Shown piece by piece: positions 27,886-37,826 of a DNA stretch of 38,289 nucleotides. The notes under the pieces are model-generated. The model saw only the letters and a program-made list of their open reading frames with translations. It was not told the DNA's origin and searched no databases. Source of the DNA: JBMFOH01 sp049969715 [NCBI: bacterium] (GTDB lineage Bacteria; DUMJ01); contig JBMFOH010000019.1 of assembly GCA_049969715.1 (NCBI GenBank), forward strand, positions 1 through 38,289, in the 5' to 3' direction. The translations under genes were made by a program, and so were the position numbers. Positions within the stretch are counted from its first letter, which is position 1. Every line of letters begins with the position of its first letter.

Positions 27886-29047
27886 TGAAGAGAAACAGTA
27901 TCTAGTTCCTATATATACGAGGTTTCCTCTCGTAATAGAGAGAGGAGAGGGGGTTTATGTTTTCGATGAGGATGGGAATAGATATTTAGATTTTGCAAGT
28001 GGGATAGCTGTAAATTCTCTTGGTTATTCAAATCCTAAGGTTATTGAAGTGGCAATATCTCAGATAAAGAATCTTGTCCATATATCTAATCTTTACTTCA
28101 ATAAACCCCAGGTAGTATTGGCTAAGAGATTAGTGAATCTGACGGGTCTAGATAAGGTATTCTTTTGTAATAGTGGAACAGAGTCAGTAGAGGCAGCTCT
28201 TAAATTTGCAAGACGATGGGGAAAGAATAAAGGAAAATATAAATTTATATCTACTTTTGATTCCTTCCATGGTAGGACTCTAGGAAGCCTCTCTGTAACA
28301 GGACAGTCAAAGTATCAGGACCCATTTAAACCTCTTCTAGAAGGAGTAACATTTATAAGATTTGGGGATATTGATGAGCTGGAAAAAACTCTCAAAGAGG
28401 GAAGTTACTGTGGGGTAATCCTAGAACCTATTCAAGGAGAGGGAGGCATAAATATCGCAAGGAAGGAGTTTCTAGAGAAAGCAAGGGTTTTATGCGATAG
28501 ATATGATGCCCTCCTTATATTTGATGAGGTACAGACAGGAATAGGTAGGACTGGGAAGATGTTTGCCTTTCAGCATTTTAATGTAACCCCTGACATACTT
28601 ACCCTCGCTAAAGGGTTAGGAGGGGGGTTCCCTATAGGGGCTACCATTATAAAAGAAAAGGTGGCAGAGTCGATACATTATGGAGACCATGCCTCTACCT
28701 TTGGAGGAAATCCTTTTGTTACTAGTGTAGCTAAGGTGGTCTTAGATGAGGTAGAAAAATTACTCCCTCAAATAGAAAGAGTAGGGACATTCCTTGATAA
28801 AACCCTTAGAGAGAGGTTTAGCCTTCTAGAGGATGTAGAAGAGATAAGAGGGCTTGGTCTTATGTATGGTATCGATGTGAAAAATAGTGCTAGAAGTATC
28901 TGTGAAAGGTGTATAAAGGAGGGGCTCCTTATTATTACTTGTGGTAAGAATACTATAAGGATAGTACCTCCCTTAGTGATAAGGGAAGAAGAGGTCCTCG
29001 ATGGGATAGAGATACTATATAGTGTAATGAAAGAAGGTGTTAAGTAA
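27875..29047 (+). CDS. argD: Acetylornithine aminotransferase
   Basis: 390 aa class-III PLP aminotransferase. GTESVEAALKFAR, FHGRTLGSLSVTG, LILEP-type VILEPIQGEGG, FDEVQTGIGRTG and PLP lysine K246 in LAKGLGGGFP are all present. It transfers the amino group from glutamate to acetylglutamate semialdehyde. ATG 27875 has GAGGAG upstream and overlaps argB by 11 bp. Confidence 0.96.
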   Translation: MDLNEEKQYLVPIYTRFPLVIERGEGVYVFDEDGNRYLDFASGIAVNSLGYSNPKVIEVAISQIKNLVHISNLYFNKPQVVLAKRLVNLTGLDKVFFCNSGTESVEAALKFARRWGKNKGKYKFISTFDSFHGRTLGSLSVTGQSKYQDPFKPLLEGVTFIRFGDIDELEKTLKEGSYCGVILEPIQGEGGINIARKEFLEKARVLCDRYDALLIFDEVQTGIGRTGKMFAFQHFNVTPDILTLAKGLGGGFPIGATIIKEKVAESIHYGDHASTFGGNPFVTSVAKVVLDEVEKLLPQIERVGTFLDKTLRERFSLLEDVEEIRGLGLMYGIDVKNSARSICERCIKEGLLIITCGKNTIRIVPPLVIREEEVLDGIEILYSVMKEGVK

Positions 29048-29048
29048 T

Positions 29049-30137
29049 TTGGGGTTTCTCTTAATTGAAGATGGCACATTATTAGAAGGGGTATCGTTTG
29101 GTGCTCAAGGAGAAGCCATAGGAGAGGTTGTATTTAATACATCTATGGTAGGATATCCAGAGGCAATAACTGACCCATCTTATATGGGTCAGATACTAGT
29201 ATTTACATATCCACTTATAGGGAACTATGGAATCCAGCTAGAGGATAGGGAATCAGAAGCTCCTTTATTAAGAGGTATTGTTGTTAAGGAATACTGCAAT
29301 GCTCCAAGTCATTGGGGTATAGACTACGATATAGATACCTACTTAAGAAGCTCTGGGATAGTGGGTCTTTCTGGCATAGATACGAGGGCGTTAACCAGAA
29401 AACTAAGAACCTTTGGGACATTGAGAGGAGTTATTTCTTCTAGAGATTTCTCTATAGATGAGAAAAAGGTTCTTATGAACCAGATCCAAAACTGGCACAT
29501 AGAGGACTTTGATTTTGTAAGGTCTTCTTGTGTAAAGGAGCCTACAATCCTAGGCAATAATAGTGAAAGGATAGTACTAATAGATTGTGGAGTAAAACAA
29601 GGGATAGTGAGGGCTCTATTGGAACTTGGATTTGAGGTTATTATTGTCCCTGCCTGGGCAACAAAAGAGGATATCTTAAGATACAATCCTGTAGGGGTAG
29701 TGATCTCTAATGGGCCTGGAGATCCAAAGAGGCTGTCATACATTGTAGATACAGTGAAGGGACTTATAGAGGAGGAGACTCCTCTTTTTGGTATATGCCT
29801 AGGACATCAGATATTAGGACTTGCTCTAGGAGGAGATACATATAAGTTAAAGTTTGGGCATAGAGGGGCTAATCATCCAGTAAAAAATACACTTACAGGG
29901 AGGGTATATATAACATCACAGAATCATAGTTATGCTGTAGACCCTAAAGGACTTGATGGTGACATCATAGTGAGTTTTGTAAATCTTAACGATCATACAG
30001 TAGAGGGATTAAAATCTACGAAAAGACCGATAATGAGTGTCCAATTCCATCCTGAAGCCTCTCCTGGCCCATTAGATACTAAATTCCTCTTTCAAGAATT
30101 TGTAAAGGAGTGTATAAAGAAGGTTTATGCCCATTAA
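29049..30137 (+). CDS. carA: Carbamoyl-phosphate synthase small subunit
   Basis: About 362 aa. N-terminal CarA domain (LLIEDGTLLEGVSFGA; NTSMVGYPEAITDPSY) and C-terminal glutaminase with the nucleophile in FGICLGHQ and HPEASPGP His/Glu. TTG 29049 is chosen since AGGTG (29035-29039) lies 9 nt upstream; GTG 29037 is an alternative but overlaps that site. Supplies ammonia from glutamine to CarB. Overlaps carB by 11 bp. Confidence 0.94.
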   Translation: MGFLLIEDGTLLEGVSFGAQGEAIGEVVFNTSMVGYPEAITDPSYMGQILVFTYPLIGNYGIQLEDRESEAPLLRGIVVKEYCNAPSHWGIDYDIDTYLRSSGIVGLSGIDTRALTRKLRTFGTLRGVISSRDFSIDEKKVLMNQIQNWHIEDFDFVRSSCVKEPTILGNNSERIVLIDCGVKQGIVRALLELGFEVIIVPAWATKEDILRYNPVGVVISNGPGDPKRLSYIVDTVKGLIEEETPLFGICLGHQILGLALGGDTYKLKFGHRGANHPVKNTLTGRVYITSQNHSYAVDPKGLDGDIIVSFVNLNDHTVEGLKSTKRPIMSVQFHPEASPGPLDTKFLFQEFVKECIKKVYAH

Positions 30138-33100
30138 GAAGCATATAAAGAAGGTAATGGTTATTGGTTCAGGCCCTATAGTGATAGGTCAAGCGGCTGA
30201 GTTTGATTATGCAGGTACTCAAGCCTGTAAGTCTTTAAGAGAAGAGGGGATAAAGGTAGTTCTTGTAAATAGTAATCCTGCTACTATAATGACAGATACT
30301 GTAATGGCCGATAAGGTGTATATAGAACCCTTAGAGGTAGAAGCAATAGAAAAGATTATTCAGAAGGAGAGACCAGATGGATTGCTTCCTTCGTTGGGAG
30401 GACAGACTGGCTTGAATCTAGCAGTTCAGCTATATGAGCTTGGAATCCTAGGAAAATACAATGTAGAACTTTTAGGTACCCCTCTATCTGCAATAAAGAA
30501 TGCAGAGGATAGAGAGCTATTCAAAAATTTTATGGTAAGGATTGGAGAACCTATCCCTGAGAGTAAGATAGTGAGAGATCTTGATGAGGCAAGGGATTTT
30601 GCCAGCCTTGTTGGTCTTCCTCTTGTTGTGAGGCCTGCTTATACTTTAGGGGGAACAGGGGGTGGTTTTGTAGAGAACTGGCAGGAGTTAGAAGAAACTG
30701 TATCTAAAGGCTTGAATGCCAGTATGGTAGGAGAGGTCCTTCTTGAACGAAGTATAAAGGGGTGGAAAGAGGTAGAGTATGAGGTAATGAGGGATAGTAA
30801 TGGCAACTGTATCACTGTATGCAATATGGAGAACTTTGACCCAATGGGTATTCATACTGGTGACAGTATAGTAGTAGCCCCAAGTCAAACCTTAACAAAC
30901 AAAGAGTATCAGATGCTAAGAAGTGCCTCTTTAAAGATAATAGATGCCCTAGGGATAGAAGGTGGCTGTAATATCCAATTTGCTCTTGATCCTAAGAGTA
31001 CAAAATATTATGTAATAGAGGTAAATCCCAGAGTAAGTCGTTCAAGTGCATTGGCATCTAAGGCTACAGGATATCCGATAGCTAAGATAAGTGCTAAGAT
31101 AGCAATAGGTTTACTCCTTGAGGAGATAAAGAATCCGGTAACAAAAGAAACGGTGGCTGCATTTGAGCCTGCACTGGATTACGTAGTTGTAAAGATTCCA
31201 TGTTGGCCCTTTGATAAATTCCCTATAAAGAATAGGAAACTAGGCACGCAGATGCAGGCTACTGGAGAGGTAATGGCTCTTGGTAGGACATTTGAAGAGG
31301 CATTGCTTAAGGCGGTAAGGTCGTTAGAGGGTCGTAGAGAGGGACTTATAAGGCCAGAGATGGGACTTCTAACCAATGATGAAATCTCTGAAAGGATAAA
31401 AAAAGCTGATGATGAAAGGTTATTTCTTATAGCAGAGGCATTGAGGAGGAATTGGACAGTAGAGGAGATACATAGACTCAGTAGTATAGACCCATTCTTT
31501 TTGAATAAGATAAAGAACATTGTTCAATTTGAGATATTACTAAAAGAGGGAGATGGATCCCTGATTCCTCTAGCAAAAAAACTTGGTATGAGTGATGCCT
31601 ATATATCAGAGTGTAAGAGGGAACCATTAGAAAAGGTTCAAACTGAGAGAGGAGAAAGGGTCCATCCTGTCTATAAGATGGTAGATACCTGTGCAGCAGA
31701 GTTTTCTGCTGTTACTCCCTATTATTATTCTACCTACGAAGAAGAGGATGAGGTTTTAGATAGAGAAGATAATAAGAATAAGGTCTGTGTTATAGGTTCT
31801 GGACCTATAAGGATAGGGCAGGGAATAGAGTTTGATTACTGTACCGTGCATGCTGTATTTTCTCTTAAAGAGAGGGGAGTTACATCTATTATCATAAATA
31901 ATAACCCTGAAACAGTGAGTACAGACTTTGATACTGCGGATAAACTTTATTTTGAACCGCTGAGAGGAGAGGATGTTGTAAATGTACTGAGAAAAGAAAA
32001 TCCTAAAGGTGTGATTGTCCAACTAGGTGGACAGACAGCGATAAACCTGGCAAAAAAGATCAAAGATGCAGGATTTGATATTATTGGAAGTTCCGTTGAC
32101 AGTATAGATATAGCAGAAGATAGAAATAGATTTGATGTACTTCTAGAAAGATTAAACATTCCTAGACCTAAGGGACACACTGCAATGGTGTTAGAAGAGG
32201 CAATTGCAGTATCTGAGGAGATAGGCTTTCCTCTCCTAGTAAGACCCTCCTATGTCCTTGGGGGAAGGGCAATGGAGATCCTACATAATAGGACAGAGTT
32301 TATAGAGTTTGTAAAATATGTGTTAGGAATCTCCCCTGATTATCCCATACTGATAGATCAGTATGTAGTTGGTAAAGAGGCAGAGGTAGATGCCATATGC
32401 GATGGGAAAGAGGTATTTATCCCTGGGATTATGGAGCATATAGAGAGGGCAGGTATTCATTCTGGAGATAGCACTGCAGTATATCCTCCATTTTCTCTAT
32501 CTCCAGATGTTCAAAGGACTATGCTCGAATATACCTATAAAATAGCGAAGGCTTTGGATATAAGGGGTTTTATAAATATACAGTTTGCAATAGATAGAAA
32601 TGATAGGGTATATATAATTGAGGCAAATCCGAGGGCTAGTAGGACTGTCCCTTTTATGAGCAAGGCAACAGGTATCCCGCTTGTAAATATTGCTACAGGG
32701 GTAATGTTAGGTGAAAGTCTAAGGGACCTAGGACTTAGAGAAGGTATCTTGAGAGACCCACCATATTATTCAGTGAAGGTACCTGTTTTTTCCTTTGGTA
32801 AACTTATAGGAGTAGACCCTGTTATGGGACCAGAGATGAAATCTACTGGCGAAGTGATGGGGATAGATCCCATATTTGAGATGGCACTCCTGAAAGGATT
32901 GATAGCTTCGGGAATAGAGCTAAATAGAAACTTAGGAGCAATTGTATCTCTTAGCGAAAGAGACAGAGAAGAAGCCCTGCCTATATTAAAAAGGCTTAAG
33001 AATAGTAAATATGCTATATATGCCACATCTGGTACATATGAGTGGTTAGTGTCTGAAGATGTGAACTCTACTAGGATTTCGTCCATAGAAGAGATAGAAC

Positions 33101-33360
33101 AGCTCTTTAAGGAGCATAGAATAGACTTTGTCTTGAATACACCTACAAAGGGTAAGGATTCAAACAGATTTGGCTTCAAGTTGAGAAGGATGGCTGTAGA
33201 GTGGCAGATTCCTACATTGACCGCTATAGACCTAGCCGATGCCATAACCAAAGCACTCCAGGTGTATCCAGAAGGGATAGATTATAATGTCTTTTCTTTA
33301 GACGAATATCATGAGATGTTACCACTATTAGAGGATAGAATCTTAAATCTATGGAGATGA
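30127..33360 (+). CDS. carB: Carbamoyl-phosphate synthase large subunit
   Basis: 1077 aa, full length. Two homologous ATP-grasp halves: the first opens with VIGSGPIVIGQAAEFDYAG, the second (from about residue 555) with VIGSGPIRIGQGIEFDYC. The C-terminal MGS-like allosteric domain (about 945-1077) is present. It makes carbamoyl phosphate from bicarbonate, ammonia and two ATP. Position in the arginine operon suggests supply for arginine, with pyrimidine needs also met unless a second copy exists elsewhere. Confidence 0.97.
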   Translation: MPIKKHIKKVMVIGSGPIVIGQAAEFDYAGTQACKSLREEGIKVVLVNSNPATIMTDTVMADKVYIEPLEVEAIEKIIQKERPDGLLPSLGGQTGLNLAVQLYELGILGKYNVELLGTPLSAIKNAEDRELFKNFMVRIGEPIPESKIVRDLDEARDFASLVGLPLVVRPAYTLGGTGGGFVENWQELEETVSKGLNASMVGEVLLERSIKGWKEVEYEVMRDSNGNCITVCNMENFDPMGIHTGDSIVVAPSQTLTNKEYQMLRSASLKIIDALGIEGGCNIQFALDPKSTKYYVIEVNPRVSRSSALASKATGYPIAKISAKIAIGLLLEEIKNPVTKETVAAFEPALDYVVVKIPCWPFDKFPIKNRKLGTQMQATGEVMALGRTFEEALLKAVRSLEGRREGLIRPEMGLLTNDEISERIKKADDERLFLIAEALRRNWTVEEIHRLSSIDPFFLNKIKNIVQFEILLKEGDGSLIPLAKKLGMSDAYISECKREPLEKVQTERGERVHPVYKMVDTCAAEFSAVTPYYYSTYEEEDEVLDREDNKNKVCVIGSGPIRIGQGIEFDYCTVHAVFSLKERGVTSIIINNNPETVSTDFDTADKLYFEPLRGEDVVNVLRKENPKGVIVQLGGQTAINLAKKIKDAGFDIIGSSVDSIDIAEDRNRFDVLLERLNIPRPKGHTAMVLEEAIAVSEEIGFPLLVRPSYVLGGRAMEILHNRTEFIEFVKYVLGISPDYPILIDQYVVGKEAEVDAICDGKEVFIPGIMEHIERAGIHSGDSTAVYPPFSLSPDVQRTMLEYTYKIAKALDIRGFINIQFAIDRNDRVYIIEANPRASRTVPFMSKATGIPLVNIATGVMLGESLRDLGLREGILRDPPYYSVKVPVFSFGKLIGVDPVMGPEMKSTGEVMGIDPIFEMALLKGLIASGIELNRNLGAIVSLSERDREEALPILKRLKNSKYAIYATSGTYEWLVSEDVNSTRISSIEEIEQLFKEHRIDFVLNTPTKGKDSNRFGFKLRRMAVEWQIPTLTAIDLADAITKALQVYPEGIDYNVFSLDEYHEMLPLLEDRILNLWR

Positions 33361-33361
33361 C

Positions 33362-34783
33362 ATGATGTATCTTTGGTCAGGTAAAGAAGATCTATATGAT
33401 ATTGTAAAGACCTTTACCTATTCTATAAGTGAGGACAAGGAGTTGTTCTATTTTGATATTGTAGGGAGTATAGCTCATACTTTGGCTTTATATAGAGGAG
33501 GGATAGTGTCTTTAGAAGAGGCAAAAGCTATTGTAGAAGGGCTCAAAAGGATAGAAAAAGTAGGTATCCAGGATATATATCAGTATGAGGATATCCATAC
33601 TGCTATTGAAATGACACTGACATCTCTTATTGGAGAATCAGCCAAAAAGATGCATACTGCAAGGAGTAGGAACGACCAAGTGGCATTAGATGAAAGGCTA
33701 TATCTGAGAGACAAATTAAAGGAGACGCTAGAATCATTAAGAGCTCTTATAAAGGCTTTTATTGATCTATCTGTGGCCTCGTTAGATATAGTGTTTCCTG
33801 GTTTTACCCATCTACAACCTGCTCAGCCTGTTCTCCTAGCTCATCACCTGTTGGCTTATGTAGAGATGTTAAAGCGTGATTTCTCTAGATTCTATAGCCT
33901 TTTCCCAAGAATCAATGAGTGCCCTCTTGGTTCTGGAGCACTTGCAGGACTAGACTTCCCATATGATAGAACATTTGTTAGTGAACTTTTAAGATTCGAT
34001 AAACCTACAGATAACAGTATGGATACTGTATGTGACAGAGATTACCTTCTAGAGTATGCATTTGACGCTACCCTTCTGGTTACCCATCTAAGTAGATTTG
34101 GAGAGGAGATTGTCCTTTGGAGTAATCCTTCTTTTTCCTTTGTCAAGATCGCTTCAGGTTATACTACAGGAAGTAGTATGATGCCCCAGAAACGAAATCC
34201 TGATGTGGCAGAGTTAATAAGGGGAGAGGCTGGAGAATTCCTGGGGTATTTGACATCTATTTTTAATATAATGAAGGGACTTCCTCTTACCTACAATAGG
34301 GATCTACAATTAGATAAAAAAGCTATCTTTAAGGTCTCAAATACCCTGTTACTTATATTAGAGACTACAAGAGGTCTTATAGAACATATAGAGTTTGATA
34401 GAGATAGTATAGAGCACTATCTAAAAAAGACAATGTTCCTTCTTGCTACCGACATAGCAGACTTTTTAGTAAATAAAGGGGTCCCCTTTAGGGAGGCACA
34501 TCATATAGTCCAAGAGATAGTAAATTACTGTCAGAAGGAGAATAAAGATTTTTCTTTCCTATCGAAAGAGGAATGGAACAGATTTGGAGGATATTTTACA
34601 GAACTTGAACCTGAATTTTTCCAATTAGAGAAGTCTATATCAAGGAGAAATACCTATGGGGGAACATCTAGAGAACAGATAGAGTATCAGATAATTATAA
34701 ATAGAAAATGGCTAGAGGAATCTAGAAAATATATAGACAAGATACCCCAAATAAAACTAGAAGAGATTTCAGAAATCTTATAA
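33362..34783 (+). CDS. argH: Argininosuccinate lyase
   Basis: 473 aa. The fumarase/aspartase superfamily signature GSSMMPQKRNPD lies at about 270-281, with HTARSRNDQVA and GFTHLQPAQP upstream. Cleaves argininosuccinate to arginine and fumarate, completing the pathway. ATG 33362 follows the carB stop by 1 nt with GGAG upstream; Met2 is an alternative start. It occupies the place where argF lies in the Bacillus argCJBD-carAB-argF cluster. Confidence 0.96.
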   Translation: MMYLWSGKEDLYDIVKTFTYSISEDKELFYFDIVGSIAHTLALYRGGIVSLEEAKAIVEGLKRIEKVGIQDIYQYEDIHTAIEMTLTSLIGESAKKMHTARSRNDQVALDERLYLRDKLKETLESLRALIKAFIDLSVASLDIVFPGFTHLQPAQPVLLAHHLLAYVEMLKRDFSRFYSLFPRINECPLGSGALAGLDFPYDRTFVSELLRFDKPTDNSMDTVCDRDYLLEYAFDATLLVTHLSRFGEEIVLWSNPSFSFVKIASGYTTGSSMMPQKRNPDVAELIRGEAGEFLGYLTSIFNIMKGLPLTYNRDLQLDKKAIFKVSNTLLLILETTRGLIEHIEFDRDSIEHYLKKTMFLLATDIADFLVNKGVPFREAHHIVQEIVNYCQKENKDFSFLSKEEWNRFGGYFTELEPEFFQLEKSISRRNTYGGTSREQIEYQIIINRKWLEESRKYIDKIPQIKLEEISEIL

Positions 34784-34803
34784 GATAGGAGGTGTATATT
34801 AAT

Positions 34804-36210
34804 GTGAGCGAAAAGAAGAGTTTTGATATTCTTTCTATAGAGGAGATACTAGCCCTCGATAGAGAAAAGGTGAGAGAGTACTATAAGGAGTACAGTAATT
34901 CAGGATTCGCCAAGACGTTAGCTCTTCTTGATTTTGATAAAAACTTTGTAAAGGCTCAAGGGGTTTACCTTTGGGATAATAATAATGATAGATACCTAGA
35001 TTTTTTAGGTGGATATGGCGCTCTCAATCTTGGACATAATCATCCTGAGGTGATTGAAGCTTTGGAGAGGATAAAGGATGTACCAAATATACTCCAGGCT
35101 TCACTTAATAAGTTCTCTGCTGGATTAGCATATAATCTAGCACAAATAGCTCCAAAAGGCCTCAAACATACGTTCTTTGCTAACAGTGGAGCGGAAGCGG
35201 TAGAAGGTGCTTTAAAGTTAGCAAGAATTTCGACTGGAAGAAAGAAGTTTGTCTATTGTAACAATTCTTTTCATGGCAAGACATTTGGAGCTCTTTCTGT
35301 GACAGGGAGGTCTAAGTATCAAGAGCCATTTAAACCTCTTTTACAGGATGTGGAGATGATTCCTTATGGGGATGCAGAGTCATTGGAAAATGTCCTAAAG
35401 AATAGAGACTGTGCCTGTTTTATAGTTGAACCTATCCAAGGAGAGGGAGGGGTTATCGTTCCTCCAGACGGATACCTTAAAGATGTAAGGGATATCTGTA
35501 CTAGTTATGGAACACTACTTGTAATTGACGAGATTCAGACAGGTTTTGGAAGGACAGGATATATGTTTGCCTGTCAGAGAGAGAATGTTTCTCCTGATAT
35601 TATGTGCTTAGCCAAGTCTTTGGGTGGTGGCATAATGCCGATAGGTGCATTTATAACTACAGAGGAGGTATGGGAGAATGGTTTTGGAGGTATGGAGAGG
35701 TGCCTTTTGCATACATCTACCTTTGGTGGGAATAGCTGGGCTATGACAGCAGGAATAGCCTCTATAGGTATAATAGTAAGGAGTAATCTTCCCCAACAGG
35801 CAAGAGAGAAGGGGGAGTATCTTCTTAATAAACTTTATACTCTTAGAGAAAAGTACCCAATAATAAAAGATATAAGAGGGCGAGGTTTACTCATTGGTAT
35901 AGAGTTTAATCAGCCAGAAGAAGGAGTTTTAGACAAGATTACGGGAGGAGCTGTAACAAGATTTGCCAAGGAATATATTGGCTCTCTGGTGGCTGGAGAG
36001 CTTTTAAATAGATACCATATAGTAACTGCCTATACCTTGAATAATCCCAATGTTATAAGGCTAGAACCACCTTTAATAGTATCTTATGAAGACCTAGATT
36101 TTGTTGCAAATGCTTTGGATGAGATGTTTAATTCAAATTCAACATTTACAAAACTTGCTTTTTCTGGAGTAAAAACTATTCTAGGTTCTATGTTTCATAA
36201 AAAGAGGTAA
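34804..36210 (+). CDS. Class-III aminotransferase (putrescine/ornithine aminotransferase-like)
   Basis: 468 aa from GTG 34804, which has AGGAGGTG (34787-34794) nine nt upstream; GTG 34792 lies inside that site. PLP fold: FANSGAEAVEGALKLAR, FHGKTFGALSVTG, VEPIQGEGG, DEIQTGFGRTG and K271 in CLAKSLGGGIMPIGAF. The extra N-terminal arm and long C-terminal tail distinguish it from ArgD and match putrescine aminotransferase-type (YgjG) proteins. Likely substrate is ornithine, putrescine or a related diamine. It follows argH by 20 nt and precedes era by 5 nt. Confidence 0.85.
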   Translation: MSEKKSFDILSIEEILALDREKVREYYKEYSNSGFAKTLALLDFDKNFVKAQGVYLWDNNNDRYLDFLGGYGALNLGHNHPEVIEALERIKDVPNILQASLNKFSAGLAYNLAQIAPKGLKHTFFANSGAEAVEGALKLARISTGRKKFVYCNNSFHGKTFGALSVTGRSKYQEPFKPLLQDVEMIPYGDAESLENVLKNRDCACFIVEPIQGEGGVIVPPDGYLKDVRDICTSYGTLLVIDEIQTGFGRTGYMFACQRENVSPDIMCLAKSLGGGIMPIGAFITTEEVWENGFGGMERCLLHTSTFGGNSWAMTAGIASIGIIVRSNLPQQAREKGEYLLNKLYTLREKYPIIKDIRGRGLLIGIEFNQPEEGVLDKITGGAVTRFAKEYIGSLVAGELLNRYHIVTAYTLNNPNVIRLEPPLIVSYEDLDFVANALDEMFNSNSTFTKLAFSGVKTILGSMFHKKR

Positions 36211-36215
36211 TCTAT

Positions 36216-37094
36216 ATGTTGAAATCAGGTCTTGTTGCTATAGTTGGAAGACCAAACGTTGGTAAGTCTACCCTTATGAATGCTCTTATAGGAGAAAAGG
36301 TAAGTATCGTTTCTGAAAAACCACAGACCACCAGGACAAATATCCTTGGGATAATGAATAGAAAGGACCTACAGGTAATGTTTTTAGATACTCCAGGAAT
36401 ACATAAACCCAAGGATGATCTTGGTGAGCATATGGTGAAGAAGGCTATTGAAGCCCTTGAAGATGATATAGACCTTATCATCTTTATAGTAGACGCTACT
36501 AAGGTCACGGAGGAAGACATCTATATAGATAGGTATATATTGCCTAAATATAGTGTGAAAAAGATATTAGTGGTGAATAAATCTGACCTATTACCCAAGG
36601 ACCCTTTGGAAGAAGTAAAGAAGGAGATAGAGCTAGAAAGGTATGATAAGGTGATTCCTATATCTGCCCTCTATAGGACGAACCTAGAGATTCTTGAGGA
36701 TACTATAAGAGAGTATCTCCCTGAGGGTCCAGCCTATTATCCGCAAGACACTATTACTACCCTACCTATAGAGGATAGGATAAGAGAGATTGTGAGAGAA
36801 AAGACGATACAACTCACATATCAAGAGGTTCCTTATAGTGTGGCAGTAGTACTAGATGAGTTTATTGAGAGGAATAATCTCTTCTACATAAAGGCAATAA
36901 TCTATGTAGAGAAGGATTCCCAGAAAGGGATCATTATAGGTAAGGATGGAAAGAAACTGAAAGAGATAGGCTCTCTTGCTAGAGAGGAGCTCGAATCGAT
37001 CCTTGGTAAAAAGGTATATCTAGATCTATGGGTGAAAACAAGGGAGAAGTGGCGTAAAAAGACTCGATGGGTAGAAGAATTTGTATATAAATAA
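36216..37094 (+). CDS. era: GTPase Era
   Basis: 292 aa. G1 GRPNVGKST at about 10-18, G2 TTRTNI, G3 DTPGIHKP, G4 NKSDL, and a C-terminal KH domain (GIIIGKDGKKLKEIG). Era binds 16S rRNA and helps 30S assembly. ATG 36216 has GAGGTAAT upstream. Last intact gene before the degraded region. Confidence 0.97.
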   Translation: MLKSGLVAIVGRPNVGKSTLMNALIGEKVSIVSEKPQTTRTNILGIMNRKDLQVMFLDTPGIHKPKDDLGEHMVKKAIEALEDDIDLIIFIVDATKVTEEDIYIDRYILPKYSVKKILVVNKSDLLPKDPLEEVKKEIELERYDKVIPISALYRTNLEILEDTIREYLPEGPAYYPQDTITTLPIEDRIREIVREKTIQLTYQEVPYSVAVVLDEFIERNNLFYIKAIIYVEKDSQKGIIIGKDGKKLKEIGSLAREELESILGKKVYLDLWVKTREKWRKKTRWVEEFVYK

Positions 37095-37147
37095 GTGCTT
37101 TTGATCGCGGTGAGTTAGGATTAAATAACCCCCAAGATATAGAAAAG

Positions 37148-37166
37148 CACGGGCTTCTAGCCTGTG
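37148..37166. repeat. Stem-loop CACGGGCT-TCT-AGCCTGTG downstream of era
   Basis: Eight pairs (one G-U) with a TCT loop. It may be a weak terminator for era (no long T-run follows; the flank is TAATTATATAATTT). It also resembles subterminal hairpins of IS200/IS605-type elements. An 8-bp inverted repeat GTGCTTTT (37095-37102) / AAAAGCAC (37143-37150) overlaps its left side. Apart from this and nearby scraps, 37095-37290 has no gene. Confidence 0.5.
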
Positions 37167-37290
37167 TAATTATATAATTTAATATTACAGTCGAAATGCC
37201 TGTATCATTAATATTTTTGATAAAAAGCTATTTTAAGATTTATTTGCCACGCAAAAAGTTGAAGAGTCAACATAAGACTTGGTGATTATT

Positions 37291-37665
37291 ATGAGAGAAT
37301 ATCATTCTTTTAAACAGAATATAAGAGAAGAGATAATTGAAAAGGTTAAAGATACTCTTATTAAGAGAGTCAGATATTGTTTTTGCTTATTTATTTGGTT
37401 CATTTTTAGATGGGCTTTCTTTTAGAGATATCGATATAGGAATCTATTTAAATAATATCAAAGAAGAGGAGGTACCTATAGATATTATCGATGTAAAAGT
37501 CTTAAACTTTGCGCCTAACTCTTTCTTAAATAGTATCTTCAAATATGGAAGATTGATATTACCAAAGATGAGGAGTTCTTCTCTAATCTTATAGAAGAGT
37601 CCTCAATAAAGGCACTTGCCAATGAATCCATTTCTTATCAATCTTTAAAGGAATTAATTCCATAA
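37291..37665 (+). pseudogene. Decayed MNT nucleotidyltransferase (MntA-like)
   Basis: Frame 1 from ATG 37291 reads EEIIEKVKDTL, as in the N-terminal helix of minimal nucleotidyltransferases. The frame then shifts near 37350-37360. Frame 2 carries VFAYLFGSFLDG and RDIDIGIYL (the GSF..G..DIDI catalytic motif) and VPIDIIDVKVLN. It returns to frame 1 near 37555 (DITKDEEFFSNLIEESSI) and ends at TAA 37663-37665. About 15 residues seem missing after IGIYLNNIKEEE. MntA proteins pair with HEPN toxins (HepT) in a type VII-like toxin-antitoxin system, and a HEPN scrap follows directly. Two frameshifts and a deletion mean it is not functional. Confidence 0.8.
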
Positions 37666-37780
37666 TAAAGTTAGATATTGAGAAGATCAAACAGGAAAGA
37701 AGATCTTGAGGATTTTATTGATTTTATGAGAAGTATCGAAAAGCTTCTTTGAGTCAGCAATTACTCATTTTAAAACTGTA
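37662..37780 (+). pseudogene. HEPN (HepT-like, DUF86) remnant
   Basis: Starting at ATA 37662 (an ATG would be expected), frame reads KLDIEKIKQERRS then stops at 37707; shifted by one it continues DLEDFIDFMRSIEKLL to a stop at 37750, and again shifted LSQQLLILKL. The order after the MNT gene and the N-terminal helix pattern suit a HepT-type HEPN toxin; the RxxxxH catalytic part is missing. Identification rests mainly on context. Confidence 0.5.
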
Positions 37781-37826
37781 AGGGTTTAAAAAAATGGGAA
37801 ATTTAGCTTCTAATAGCAGCACAATT

